64,000 bases of DNA from Variovorax sp. MHTC-1 (GTDB lineage Bacteria; Pseudomonadota; Gammaproteobacteria; Burkholderiales; Burkholderiaceae_C): assembly GCF_003984645.1 (NCBI RefSeq), contig NZ_RWKI01000018.1, positions 31,521 through 95,520 of the forward strand, read 5' to 3'. The translations under genes were made by a program, and so were the position numbers. Shown one piece after another: positions 52,172 through 60,314 of this stretch (position 1 is the first letter of the stretch; each line of letters begins with the position of its first letter). The notes under the pieces are model-generated. The model did no database searches. It saw nothing but the letters and a program-made list of their open reading frames with translations, and was not told the origin of the DNA.

Positions 52172-53094
52172 CGCCTTTCCTCCCGCACATAGGGCACACC
52201 CAAGGCGCCCGGTTCGCCATCGCCGCCGCGCCGGGCCAGCGCCACCCAGACCATCACGCCCAGCGTCACCGCATAGGGCGTCATCAGCACAAAGTACTGC
52301 GGCAGCTGCACGCCTGCCGCGGCCAGCTGCGGGATCAGCGCCTCGATGCAGCCGAAGAGCAGCGCACCGACGAGCGCCTTCCACGGCGACCAGCGCGCGA
52401 AGATCACGAGGCCGACGGCGATCCAGCCGCGCCCGCCGGTCATGCCGGCGATCCACAGCTTGGTGCTGACGACCGAGATGTAGGCGCCGGCCAGGCCGAC
52501 CAGGGCGGAGCCGGCCAGCACCGCCGCGAAGCGCCAGGCCGAGACCGAGATGCCGGCCGCATCGGCGGCCTGCGGGTTCTCGCCCACGGCGCGCAACCTG
52601 AGGCCCGCATCGGTGCGCAGCAGGAACCAGGTGGCGGCCGCGAAGACCGGCAGCGTGAGCCAGACCATCGCGTTCTGCTGGAACAGGCGGCCCACGACGG
52701 GCAGCATCGACAAGGGCCACAGCGCCATCGCACCGATGCCGGGCGTGGCCTGGTTGGTCCACTGGGCCAGCGTGCCGATCAGCGCCGTGAGCCCCTGGCA
52801 GAAGAACACCAGCGCCAAGCCTGCGATCACCTGGTTGACGCGCAGCCAGATCACCATCACAGCGAACAGCAAGGAGACGACGGCGGCGGCCAGCATGGCG
52901 AGCAGCAGCGACACCGCCGGCTCGCCGAACGCGAGCTGCGCCCCGATGCCGGCCAGCGCGCCGACCAGCATCAGCCCCTCGGCGCCTAGCGAGAGCACGC
53001 CCGCGCGTTCGCAGACGATCAGGCCCAGCGCAGCCAGCGCATAGGGCACCGCGAAATCCGGCGTGTTGGCAAGCCAGTTGAGCACGATGTCCAT
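52168..53094 (-). CDS. BMP-type ABC transporter permease (second permease)
   Basis: The 308-residue permease has eight to nine helices and the RbsC/YufQ-type core (GVLSLGAEGLMLVGALAGI, then GENPQAADAAGISVSAWRFAAVLAGSALVGLAGAYISV). This family imports nucleosides with PnrA-like binding proteins. It overlaps both neighbours by ATGA. Confidence 0.9.
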   Translation of the reverse strand: MDIVLNWLANTPDFAVPYALAALGLIVCERAGVLSLGAEGLMLVGALAGIGAQLAFGEPAVSLLLAMLAAAVVSLLFAVMVIWLRVNQVIAGLALVFFCQGLTALIGTLAQWTNQATPGIGAMALWPLSMLPVVGRLFQQNAMVWLTLPVFAAATWFLLRTDAGLRLRAVGENPQAADAAGISVSAWRFAAVLAGSALVGLAGAYISVVSTKLWIAGMTGGRGWIAVGLVIFARWSPWKALVGALLFGCIEALIPQLAAAGVQLPQYFVLMTPYAVTLGVMVWVALARRGGDGEPGALGVPYVREERR

Positions 53095-54236
53095 CACGCG
53101 GCTCCAGCCCCCACGCGGCGCAGCCGGTGCCTGATGAAGAAGTCGCTCGACGCCACGCACACCACGATCACGGCCTGGATCAGCTGCACCATCGAGAAGG
53201 GCACCTGGTAGAACACCTGCAGGCTGCGTCCGGTCACGAACAGCGCCGCGACCATCAGCGCGACCACCGTGGCGGCCAGCGGGTTGTTGCGCGCGAGGAA
53301 GGCGATCAGGATGCCCGAGAAGCCATAGCCCTGGTAGAAGGCCTGCGTGAGCCGGCCCTCCTGCCCCGCGGCGACGGCGAAGCCCGCGAGGCCGGCCATT
53401 GCGCCCGAGAGCAGCACCGCGCCGTAGATGACGCGCGCCACCGGCACGCCGGCCGCATGCGCCATGCGCGGGTTGGCGTCGACGAAGCGCAGGTACAGGC
53501 CGGCGCGGCTCACGCCCACCAGCCACCATCCCAGCAACGCGACGATGGCGGCCAGCAGAATGGCGCTGTTCACGCCCGCGAAGAGATCGGGCAGGCGCTC
53601 GAAGGAACGGAACTGCGGCGAATAGGGGAAGTTGTCCTTCGGGTCCTTCCAGCTGCCATACACCAGGTGCAGCAGGAAATTGGCCGCCATGTAGTTGAGC
53701 ATCAAGGTCGAGATGATCTCGTTGACGCCCAGCCGGAGCTTGAGCAGCGCCGGCCCCAGCACCCACAGCGCTCCGGCGGCCAGCGCGGCAACGAACATCA
53801 GCGGCAGGCGCAAGGAAGGCGGGCCGATCTCGAAGAAAGAGACGGCCGTCGCACCGATCGCGCCCCAGATCATCTGGCCCTCGAGGCCGAGGTTCCAGAA
53901 GCGTGCGCGAAAGGCCATCGCACCGGCCAGCCCGACCAGGATCATCGGCGCCGCCTGGAACAGCACGGCGCGGAAGTTCTGGCCGTCGAAAAAGGTCTGG
54001 ACGATGAACTCGTTGAGCAACTCGCCCGCCGGCACGCCTGCGGCCACCAGGATGGCCGCCGAGAGCAGGAGCCCCACGCCGATGGCGGTGGCGAGGATCA
54101 GCGCCTGCCAGTGCCAGGCCATGTGCTGGCGAATCTCGAGCGCGTAGCGGCGCGCGGCCCGGGGTTGGCGCACGGTTGACGCCGCCGGTGTGTCCGCGAG
54201 GTGCGAGATGGGCATCGCGAGCGAAGGCTCAGCCAT
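53094..54236 (-). CDS. BMP-type ABC transporter permease (first permease)
   Basis: A 380-residue permease with a polar N-terminal extension, then the YufP-type core: FRARFWNLGLEGQMIWGAIGAT, LGVNEIISTLMLNYMAANFLL and DANPRMAHAAGVPVARVIYGAVLLSGAMAGLAG. It complements the permease at 52168 and the double ATPase at 54229, which overlaps it by eight bases. Confidence 0.9.
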   Translation of the reverse strand: MAEPSLAMPISHLADTPAASTVRQPRAARRYALEIRQHMAWHWQALILATAIGVGLLLSAAILVAAGVPAGELLNEFIVQTFFDGQNFRAVLFQAAPMILVGLAGAMAFRARFWNLGLEGQMIWGAIGATAVSFFEIGPPSLRLPLMFVAALAAGALWVLGPALLKLRLGVNEIISTLMLNYMAANFLLHLVYGSWKDPKDNFPYSPQFRSFERLPDLFAGVNSAILLAAIVALLGWWLVGVSRAGLYLRFVDANPRMAHAAGVPVARVIYGAVLLSGAMAGLAGFAVAAGQEGRLTQAFYQGYGFSGILIAFLARNNPLAATVVALMVAALFVTGRSLQVFYQVPFSMVQLIQAVIVVCVASSDFFIRHRLRRVGAGAA

Positions 54237-55749
54237 GGTCCACCATGGCCTGGCCGACGGCTTGCCGGTCGGCCGGCTGCGCGAACTCGGCCACGATGCG
54301 CCCGCGCGTCATCACGCCCACGCGGTCGGCCAGTGCTAGCACCTCGTCGAGGTCTTCGCTGATCAGGAGCACCGCCGCGCCGGCATCGCGCGCCGCGCGC
54401 AGCCGCGCATGTACTTCGGCCCCGGCGCGCACGTCCAGCCCGCGGCTCGGGCTGTGGGCCAGCACCAGCCGCGGCGACTTGCCGAACTCGCGCGCGAGCA
54501 CCAGCTTCTGCGCATTGCCGCCCGACAGCAGCGCGGCCTTCTGCGCGATCGAGCGCACGCCCTGCACGTCGAAGGCGGCGACCGCCGCCTGGGCGTCCTT
54601 GTCCATCTCGCGGCGCGCGAGGCGCCAGGCCGAGCCGTAGCGCCCGCTGTGGACCTGTCCGATGCCGTAGTTCTCGGACACCGAGAGGCCGCCTGCGAGC
54701 GCGAGGCCGTAGCGGTCGGCGGGAATGGCCGCCAGGCCCAGTGCACGGCGCGCCGTCGGCGGCGTCGCCTTGAGATCGCCATGGCGATCGAGCGCGATCT
54801 CGCCTTCGGTCCGGCCCGGGAGGCCCATGATCGCGCCCGCGAGTTCCCCCTGGCCGTTGCCCCCGACGCCGGCGAGCCCGTAGATCTCGCCCGCGCGCAG
54901 ATCGAGATCGATGCCGTCGAGCACGCGGCGGCCTTGCACCTCGGGCGAACGCAATCCGCGTACCGCGAGCCGAACCGGACCCGGCGTCGCGCGTGTCAAC
55001 CCGGCGGCAGGTGCGGTGATCGATTCGCCGACCGTGAGCCGGACCAGCTCGCCCACCGGCATCTGCTGCGGGTCGACCGTCGCGACCGTGCGGCCGCCGC
55101 GCATCACGGTCACGCGGTCGGCATGGCGCTTGACGTCGGCCATCTTGTGCGTGACCAGCACCACCGCTGCGCCGCGGCGTGCGAGCCCGTGCACGGTGGA
55201 GAGCAGACGCTCGGCCTCCTGGTCGGTCAGCACGGCGGTGGGCTCGTCGAGGATCAGGATGCGCGCGCCGGCCAGCAGCACCTTGAGGATCTCGACGCGC
55301 TGTTGCTCGGCGACCGACAGCCGGTCCACGCGCTGCGCCGGGTCGATGTGGAAACCGAGCTCGCGCGCCTTGTCGCGGATGGCCTCTTCGACGCGGCGCA
55401 AACGCTTGCCATGGCTTTCCAAACGCTCGGACCGCGGCACGGTCAGGAGGATGTTCTGCGCCACCGTGAACGGCAGCACCAGCCGGAAGTGCTGGTGGAC
55501 CATGCCGATGCGCGCCTTCGCCGCGTCTCGCGGCCCGCTGAAGCGCACCGGGTTGTCGTCGACCAGCATGGCGCCGGCCTCGGCCGCATAAAGACCGGCC
55601 GCGATGTTCATCAGGGAGGACTTGCCCGCGCCGTTCTCGCCCAGCAGCGCATGCACCTCGCCCCAGCGCGCCGAGAAGTGCGCGTCGGTGAGCGCCGCAA
55701 ATCCGTCGAAGGACTTGTGGATGCCACTGAGCTCGAGGGCCGTGGTCAT
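54229..55749 (-). CDS. BMP-type ABC transporter ATPase with two nucleotide-binding domains
   Basis: The 506-residue protein carries two ABC domains as in YufO/RbsA. Domain 1 has GENGAGKSSLMNIAAG, a signature region LSVAEQQRVEILKVLLAG and LILDEPTAVLTDQE. Domain 2 has a degenerate Walker A (GVGGNGQGELAGAI), LLSGGNAQKLVLAREFG and LVLAHSPSRGLD, in which the usual Walker-B glutamate position reads as a Ser-rich segment. Such asymmetry is normal in this family. Confidence 0.92.
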   Translation of the reverse strand: MTTALELSGIHKSFDGFAALTDAHFSARWGEVHALLGENGAGKSSLMNIAAGLYAAEAGAMLVDDNPVRFSGPRDAAKARIGMVHQHFRLVLPFTVAQNILLTVPRSERLESHGKRLRRVEEAIRDKARELGFHIDPAQRVDRLSVAEQQRVEILKVLLAGARILILDEPTAVLTDQEAERLLSTVHGLARRGAAVVLVTHKMADVKRHADRVTVMRGGRTVATVDPQQMPVGELVRLTVGESITAPAAGLTRATPGPVRLAVRGLRSPEVQGRRVLDGIDLDLRAGEIYGLAGVGGNGQGELAGAIMGLPGRTEGEIALDRHGDLKATPPTARRALGLAAIPADRYGLALAGGLSVSENYGIGQVHSGRYGSAWRLARREMDKDAQAAVAAFDVQGVRSIAQKAALLSGGNAQKLVLAREFGKSPRLVLAHSPSRGLDVRAGAEVHARLRAARDAGAAVLLISEDLDEVLALADRVGVMTRGRIVAEFAQPADRQAVGQAMVDHG

Positions 55750-56840
55750 TTCTGCGTCACGACGCCTTTGACGAACCAGTCCATCTTCCAGAGATCGGCG
55801 TCCGAGAGCACCGCGCCCTTGGCCACGCGCTCCTTGCCCTCGCGGTCGGCGAGCGGACCGGCATAGATCTGCTTGCCCTTGAGCAGCGCGTCGCGCTCGG
55901 CGGTGATCGCCGCGGCCTTGTCCTTCGGCACCCCCGGGCCGAAGCCCGCGATGTCGGTGCCGCCCGCGCTCATCGGAATGAAGGCGCCGTAGGGCGCGGG
56001 CTTCCAGTTGCCGGCCATGATCTTCTTGAGCTCCGGCGTGAGGAACTTGTCCCATACCCAGACCGAGGAGCACAGCGTGGCCTTCGGCGCGAACTGCCGC
56101 AGGTCGCGGTGGTGGCCGGTGCCGTAGACGCCGCGCTCCTGCGCCACGATCTGCGGCGTCGGGCTGTCGACGTGCTGGCCGATCACGTCGGCGCCCTGGT
56201 CGATCAGCGCGGCCGCCGCGGCGCGCTCCTTGACCGGGTCGTTCCACGAACCCGTGTAGATCACGTTCACCGTGGCGTTCGGATTCATCTTCTGCGCGCC
56301 GAGCGCGAAGGCGTTGATGGTCCAGTTGACGACGCCGAAGGGGTTGGCCGCGACGAAGCCGAGCTTGCCGGTCTTCGATGCCGCTCCCGCGGCCATGCCG
56401 CACAGGTACTGGCTCTCGTAGGTGCGGCCGTAGAAGGATTCGAGATTGGCGCCGTTGCTGGTGCCCGAGCCGTTGAGGAAGGCCACCTCGGGGTACTTGG
56501 CCGCGAGCTCCTTGAAGCTGTCGGAGTAGCCGAAGGCGGTGCCGATGATGATGTTGGCGCCGCGCTGGATGAACTTCTCGGCCGCGGGCTTGATGGCGGA
56601 GGCGTCTTCCGGCACGTTCTCGACGAACTGGATCTTCTCGCCGGTTTCCTTCTCGACCTTGATGCGCGCCTCGTCGAAGGCCTGCGTCCAGCCGCCGTCG
56701 TTCTTGGGGCCGAAGTACAGCATCGCGATCTTCGGCTTGCCCTTGAGCGTGAAGCCGTCGGCTGCCGCGGCCGGACCGGCCAGCGCCGCACATGCCAAGA
56801 GCGCCGCCACGGCGCAGGGAATCGATCTACGCAACATCAC
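55746..56840 (-). CDS. BMP/PnrA-like periplasmic binding protein
   Basis: A 364-residue lipoprotein-free BMP protein with Sec signal (VAALLACAALAGPAAAADG). The BMP pattern is clear: IAMLYFGPKNDGGWTQAFDEA, ANIIIGTAFGYSDSFKELAAKYPEVAFLN, KLGFVAANPFGVVNWTINAFALGAQ, and GADVIGQHVDSPTPQIVAQERGVYGTGHH. Relatives bind purine or pyrimidine nucleosides. It is placed after the VOC gene with a 14-base overlap. Confidence 0.92.
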   Translation of the reverse strand: MMLRRSIPCAVAALLACAALAGPAAAADGFTLKGKPKIAMLYFGPKNDGGWTQAFDEARIKVEKETGEKIQFVENVPEDASAIKPAAEKFIQRGANIIIGTAFGYSDSFKELAAKYPEVAFLNGSGTSNGANLESFYGRTYESQYLCGMAAGAASKTGKLGFVAANPFGVVNWTINAFALGAQKMNPNATVNVIYTGSWNDPVKERAAAAALIDQGADVIGQHVDSPTPQIVAQERGVYGTGHHRDLRQFAPKATLCSSVWVWDKFLTPELKKIMAGNWKPAPYGAFIPMSAGGTDIAGFGPGVPKDKAAAITAERDALLKGKQIYAGPLADREGKERVAKGAVLSDADLWKMDWFVKGVVTQK

Positions 56841-57234
56841 TCGGACCTTTCATCATGAAATTGATACGGAACACATTGCCCTCGGGGTCGAGCAGCACCG
56901 ACTGGTACCAGTGGTAGTAGGTGAGGTAGGGCGGCTTGACCAGCGTGGCGCCGGCGGCGACGGCGATCGGCACCAGCGAATCGACTTCCTCTTGCGAATC
57001 GACATCGATGTTCAGCAGGAACTTGACGCCGCGCGTGTCGCAGAACTCGGTCAGCTGCAAGAGCTCGTAGGCATCGAAGGCGTTGAAGCCCAGGCTGGAC
57101 TTTCCCGTGTCGAGGCCGCGAAAGATCGGCGAGCGGATGGCCTCGATCTCGGGGAAACCGAACACGCGCTGGTAGAAGCCGCTGAGCGCGACCACGTCTT
57201 GGGCGAAGACGTTGACGTAGGAGAGATGGGCCAT
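56827..57234 (-). CDS. VOC (glyoxalase/dioxygenase fold) protein
   Basis: A 135-residue VOC protein: LSYVNVFAQDVVALSGFYQRVFGFPEIEAI opens the first repeat and VLLDPEGNVFRINF closes the second. The usual metal ligands are only partly present (Glu/His positions at Glu of PEIE and His of YYHWYQS), so it may bind without catalysing or be an isomerase. It lies one base after the dioxygenase stop, in the same operon. Confidence 0.85.
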   Translation of the reverse strand: MAHLSYVNVFAQDVVALSGFYQRVFGFPEIEAIRSPIFRGLDTGKSSLGFNAFDAYELLQLTEFCDTRGVKFLLNIDVDSQEEVDSLVPIAVAAGATLVKPPYLTYYHWYQSVLLDPEGNVFRINFMMKGPSDVA

Positions 57235-57235
57235 G

Positions 57236-58237
57236 TCAGGCGGTGGCCTTCGTTCCGCCGAACGTCGTTTGCTTCAGGAACTTCGACTTCAAGTGGTCGC
57301 CGGAAGAGATCGGCGCGTACTTCGGCGCCTCGCCGGGCGCAAGGCAGCTCGGCAGGCACTCGACCATCGCGTCGTAGTTGGGCTGGTGGAAGAACACCAG
57401 CGACTGGCGGCGGTTGGTGGCGGCCGCATCCGGCGGCGGGTTGACCACGCGGTGCAGCGTCGAGACCCACAGGTCGTTGGTCCACTGCATCATGAGGTCG
57501 GCGATGTTCACCACCAGGCCGCCTTCGACCATCGGCACGTCGACCCACTGGCCGGCCTTGTTGAAGACCTGCAGGCCCTTGTCGTCGGGCAGCACGACGG
57601 TGAGGCTGCCGTAGTCGCTGTGCGCGCCGGCGCGCAGCTGGCCCGGCAATGCAGCCTCGGTCTGCGGCGGATAGCTCAGCACGCGGAACATGCTGATGTG
57701 CTTGTCGATCTTGTCGTCGAAGAAGGTCTCGGGCAATTCCAGCGCGAGCGCGAAGATGCGCATCAGCGAACGCGAGAGATCGCTCATCGCTTCGAAGTAG
57801 TCGTCGAAGGCCGGCTGGAAGCCCGGCAGTTGAGGCCAGACGTTGGGCTCGAAGTGTGGGCCGGCCGCAACGCCCCGGTGGTAGTCGTCGGCGGGCACGT
57901 TGGAGGGACCGATGGAAAACGACTCCTTCAGGTCGCCCGGCGCCGCTTCTTCGAGGCTGTACGACAAGCCTTCCTCGCCCACCGCGCTGTAGCCGCGCAC
58001 CGCGTCGTCGCGCGGGCGATCGACCTTGCGCTTCTCGGCCAGCGGCAGGGCAAAGAATTCGCGCGACGCCGCCGAGACACGCGCGATGAGTTCGGGCGCG
58101 ATGCCGTGGTTCGTGATGACCAGGAAGCCGATGCTGCGGCAGGCCTCATCGACCTTGCGCGCCACCGCGGCCTTGCCTTCGGGCGTTCCGGAAAAAAAGG
58201 GCGCCAGATCGATGATCGGTACGGACAGCAGGGTCAT
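57236..58237 (-). CDS. 2-oxoglutarate/Fe(II) dioxygenase (IPNS-like), copy 1, first gene of the 12-gene operon
   Basis: A 333-residue IPNS-like dioxygenase. DIOX_N elements are SVPIIDLAPFFSG and EACRSIGFLVITNHGI; iron ligands are HSDYGSLTVVL and the His of STLHRVVNPP, and the 2-oxoglutarate contact is the Arg of NRRQSLVFFHQP. This family contains fungal thymine 7-hydroxylase as well as many plant and bacterial enzymes. The start at 58237 follows AAGGA, about 40 bases after a sigma-54 type promoter. Setting in a RutR-like regulon makes a nucleobase substrate plausible; not shown. Confidence 0.9.
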   Translation of the reverse strand: MTLLSVPIIDLAPFFSGTPEGKAAVARKVDEACRSIGFLVITNHGIAPELIARVSAASREFFALPLAEKRKVDRPRDDAVRGYSAVGEEGLSYSLEEAAPGDLKESFSIGPSNVPADDYHRGVAAGPHFEPNVWPQLPGFQPAFDDYFEAMSDLSRSLMRIFALALELPETFFDDKIDKHISMFRVLSYPPQTEAALPGQLRAGAHSDYGSLTVVLPDDKGLQVFNKAGQWVDVPMVEGGLVVNIADLMMQWTNDLWVSTLHRVVNPPPDAAATNRRQSLVFFHQPNYDAMVECLPSCLAPGEAPKYAPISSGDHLKSKFLKQTTFGGTKATA

Positions 58238-58277
58238 GCTTTCAATCCTTCGGTATGACGGTGGCGATGCGTCGACA

Positions 58278-58293
58278 TGCAACGTCCATGCCA
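58278..58293 (-). promoter_or_regulatory. Sigma-54 type promoter of the 12-gene operon
   Basis: On the minus strand TGGCATGGACGTTGCA has GG-N10-GC spacing, with the -24 box TGGCA and -12 box TTGCA close to consensus. It lies 41 bases before the first start codon, leaving a short leader. The RutR-like operator is directly upstream. Confidence 0.75.
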
Positions 58294-58294
58294 G

Positions 58295-58311
58295 TTGGAC
58301 CAAATGGACAA
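58295..58311. promoter_or_regulatory. RutR-like operator upstream of the 12-gene operon
   Basis: TTGGACCAAATGGACAA contains TGGACCA-AA-TGGACAA, matching the E. coli RutR site TTGACCA-NN-TGGTCAA at 12 of 14 defined positions. It lies one base from the sigma-54 promoter and between that promoter and the rutR-like gene. Confidence 0.65.
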
Positions 58312-58473
58312 ATGCGATTGGCTGCATCGGCGTGGTGCGCGGGCGGCGGCGCGGCACGGCGAATGCGTGCGCGGGGTGTTGCGATGGTGCGTACCATGGG
58401 TGGTGCAGCTCGTGCATGCGGGCCGCATCGCAGACAACGAGAATCCCGGGTGGAGAAAGAACCAAAGCAACAC

Positions 58474-59202
58474 ATGCCGAAAACTCGCAGCAGCAGCATC
58501 AAGCCGCCGTCCGTGCTGGCCGTCGAAGCGCCGCCATCCAAGCGCGTGCATCCGAAGCGCGCGCCGGTGGTGCGCAGCGTCAGCTCAGTGAACCGTCGGC
58601 TGCGCCAGATCGAGGACAAGCGCGCGGCGATCCTGCGCGCGGCGCTCGGACTCTTCTCGCGCTTCGGCCTGCACGGCACCAGCGTCGACCAGGTCGCGGC
58701 GCGCGCGGATGTCTCGAAGAGCAACCTGCTCTACTACTTCGCCAACAAGGAGGAGCTCTACGTTTCGGTGCTGCGCGAGCTGCTCGCCGTGTGGCTGGAG
58801 CCGCTGCACGGCTTCAGCGCCGAGCAGGATCCGCGGCAGGCGATCGGCGACTACATCCGGCGCAAGCTGGTGATCTCGCGCGACCAGCCCGATGCCTCGC
58901 GCCTGTTCTGCCTCGAGATGATCCAGGGCGCGCCGCTCTTGCGCGACGAACTCGACCGCGAACTGCGCGCTCTGGTGACGCGCAAATCCGAAGTGATCCG
59001 CGCCTGGGTGGCCGCCGGCAAGCTCGCGCCGGTCGATCCGCATCATCTGATCTTCGCCCTGTGGGCGACCACGCAGCACTACGCCGACTTCGGCGTGCAG
59101 GTGCAGGCCATCACCGGCCGCACGCTGGACGACCCGGAGTTCTTCGAGGAGACGGTGGACAACGTGCAGCGCATCGTTCTGGGCGGCATCACCACGCGCT
59201 GA
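58474..59202 (+). CDS. rutR: RutR-like TetR regulator
   Basis: A 242-residue TetR protein. HTH: KRAAILRAALGLFSRFGLHGTSVDQVAARADVSKSNLLYYFANKEELYVSVL, the RutR form. The ligand domain keeps WLEPLHGFSAEQDPRQAIGDYIRRKLVISRDQPDASRLFCLEMIQGAP and a WATTQHYADFGVQV end, where the E. coli protein binds uracil or thymine. A long basic N-terminal extension of about 40 residues precedes the HTH. It converges on rutF and diverges from the 12-gene operon, so it can control both. Confidence 0.9.
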   Translation: MPKTRSSSIKPPSVLAVEAPPSKRVHPKRAPVVRSVSSVNRRLRQIEDKRAAILRAALGLFSRFGLHGTSVDQVAARADVSKSNLLYYFANKEELYVSVLRELLAVWLEPLHGFSAEQDPRQAIGDYIRRKLVISRDQPDASRLFCLEMIQGAPLLRDELDRELRALVTRKSEVIRAWVAAGKLAPVDPHHLIFALWATTQHYADFGVQVQAITGRTLDDPEFFEETVDNVQRIVLGGITTR

Positions 59203-59215
59203 GCGCGCCGCCCGC

Positions 59216-59710
59216 TCAGTGCGGCGCGGCGACGATGTCGTGGTAGCGGCGGTCGAAGTAGATCAGGCCGTGCGCGGTACCGCCGATCGCGATGGCGACG
59301 GCCTCGCAGAACAGCACGTCGTGCGTACCCACGCGCGTCACCTGCGACACGCGGCAGTCGAAGGACACGGCCGCACCTTCGAGCACCGGCGCGCCGGTGC
59401 GCTTGCGGCTCCAGCGACCCGCGGCGAAGCGTTCGTCCATCGGCGTCTTGCCGCCGAACAGGCCCGACAGCGCCTGCTGCCCCGCGGCCAGCGCGTTCAC
59501 GCAGAGCACGCCGTTGGCCTGGAAGGCCGGGTAGACCGAGGCCGAGCGGTTGAGGCAGACCAGGAGCGTCGGCGGCTCGTCGGTCACGCTGCACACGGCC
59601 GATGCGGTGAAGCCGGCGCGCCCGCCAGGGCCGTCGGTGGTGATGACATGGACGGCCGCGCCGAGGCGGGCCATCGCATCGCGGTAGTCGCTCCTGGGCA
59701 AGGCGTTCAT
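59216..59710 (-). CDS. rutF: RutF flavin reductase
   Basis: A 164-residue flavin reductase that supplies reduced FMN to RutA. The family start is DYRDAMARLGAAVHVITTDGPGGRAGFTASAVCSVTDEPPTLLVCLNRSAS, and later GTHDVLFCEAVAIAIG and the DRRYHDI end. It is the last gene of the rut operon, 16 bases after rutE. Confidence 0.93.
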   Translation of the reverse strand: MNALPRSDYRDAMARLGAAVHVITTDGPGGRAGFTASAVCSVTDEPPTLLVCLNRSASVYPAFQANGVLCVNALAAGQQALSGLFGGKTPMDERFAAGRWSRKRTGAPVLEGAAVSFDCRVSQVTRVGTHDVLFCEAVAIAIGGTAHGLIYFDRRYHDIVAAPH

Positions 59711-59726
59711 GGCGTCGGTGCTTTCC

Positions 59727-60314
59727 TCAGGCGAGCGCGCAGGCTTGCGAGAAATCCAGCCGCGGCAGGCGGCCGAACAGCTTCGCGGGGTCGCCGTGGC
59801 CCAGGTTGATCAGGAAGTTGGTGGTCCAGGGCGTGCCGGTGAAGAACGCGGCGTCGATCCTGGCCCTGTCGAAGCCCGACATCGGCCCCGCATCCAGCCC
59901 CAGCGCGCGCGCGGCGAGCAGCAGGTAGGCGGCTTGCAGCGTGGCGTTTCGAAAGGCCGTCTCGCGCGCGGCCTCGACGCTGCCGGTGAACCAGCTTCTG
60001 GCGTCGGCATGCGGGAACAGCGTGGGCAGCTTGTCGTAGAAGGCGCTGTCCCAGGCGGCGATCACGGTGACCGGCGCGTTCATCGTCTTCTCGAGATTGC
60101 CCTTCGACAAGGCCGGCGCCAGGCGCGCCTTGCCCTCGGGCGTGCGCACGAAGACGAAGCGGCCCGGCGAACAGTTGGCCGAGGTCGGCCCGGTGCGCGC
60201 GAGCGCGTAGACCTGTTCGAGCAAGGCGTCGGAGACCGGCTCGGGGCGCCAGCCGTTGTGCGAGCGGGCTTCGGTGAAAAGAAGCGCCAGGGCGTCGTCG
60301 TCCAGTGCTTTCAT
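59727..60314 (-). CDS. rutE: RutE malonic semialdehyde reductase
   Basis: A 195-residue nitroreductase-fold enzyme that reduces malonic semialdehyde to 3-hydroxypropionate. FTEARSHNGWRPEPVSDALLEQVYALARTGPTSANCSP is the RutE start, APVTVIAAWDSAFYDKLPTLFPH the central part, and PMSGFDRARIDAAFF the flavin-site helix. The start overlaps rutD by ATGA. Confidence 0.93.
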   Translation of the reverse strand: MKALDDDALALLFTEARSHNGWRPEPVSDALLEQVYALARTGPTSANCSPGRFVFVRTPEGKARLAPALSKGNLEKTMNAPVTVIAAWDSAFYDKLPTLFPHADARSWFTGSVEAARETAFRNATLQAAYLLLAARALGLDAGPMSGFDRARIDAAFFTGTPWTTNFLINLGHGDPAKLFGRLPRLDFSQACALA

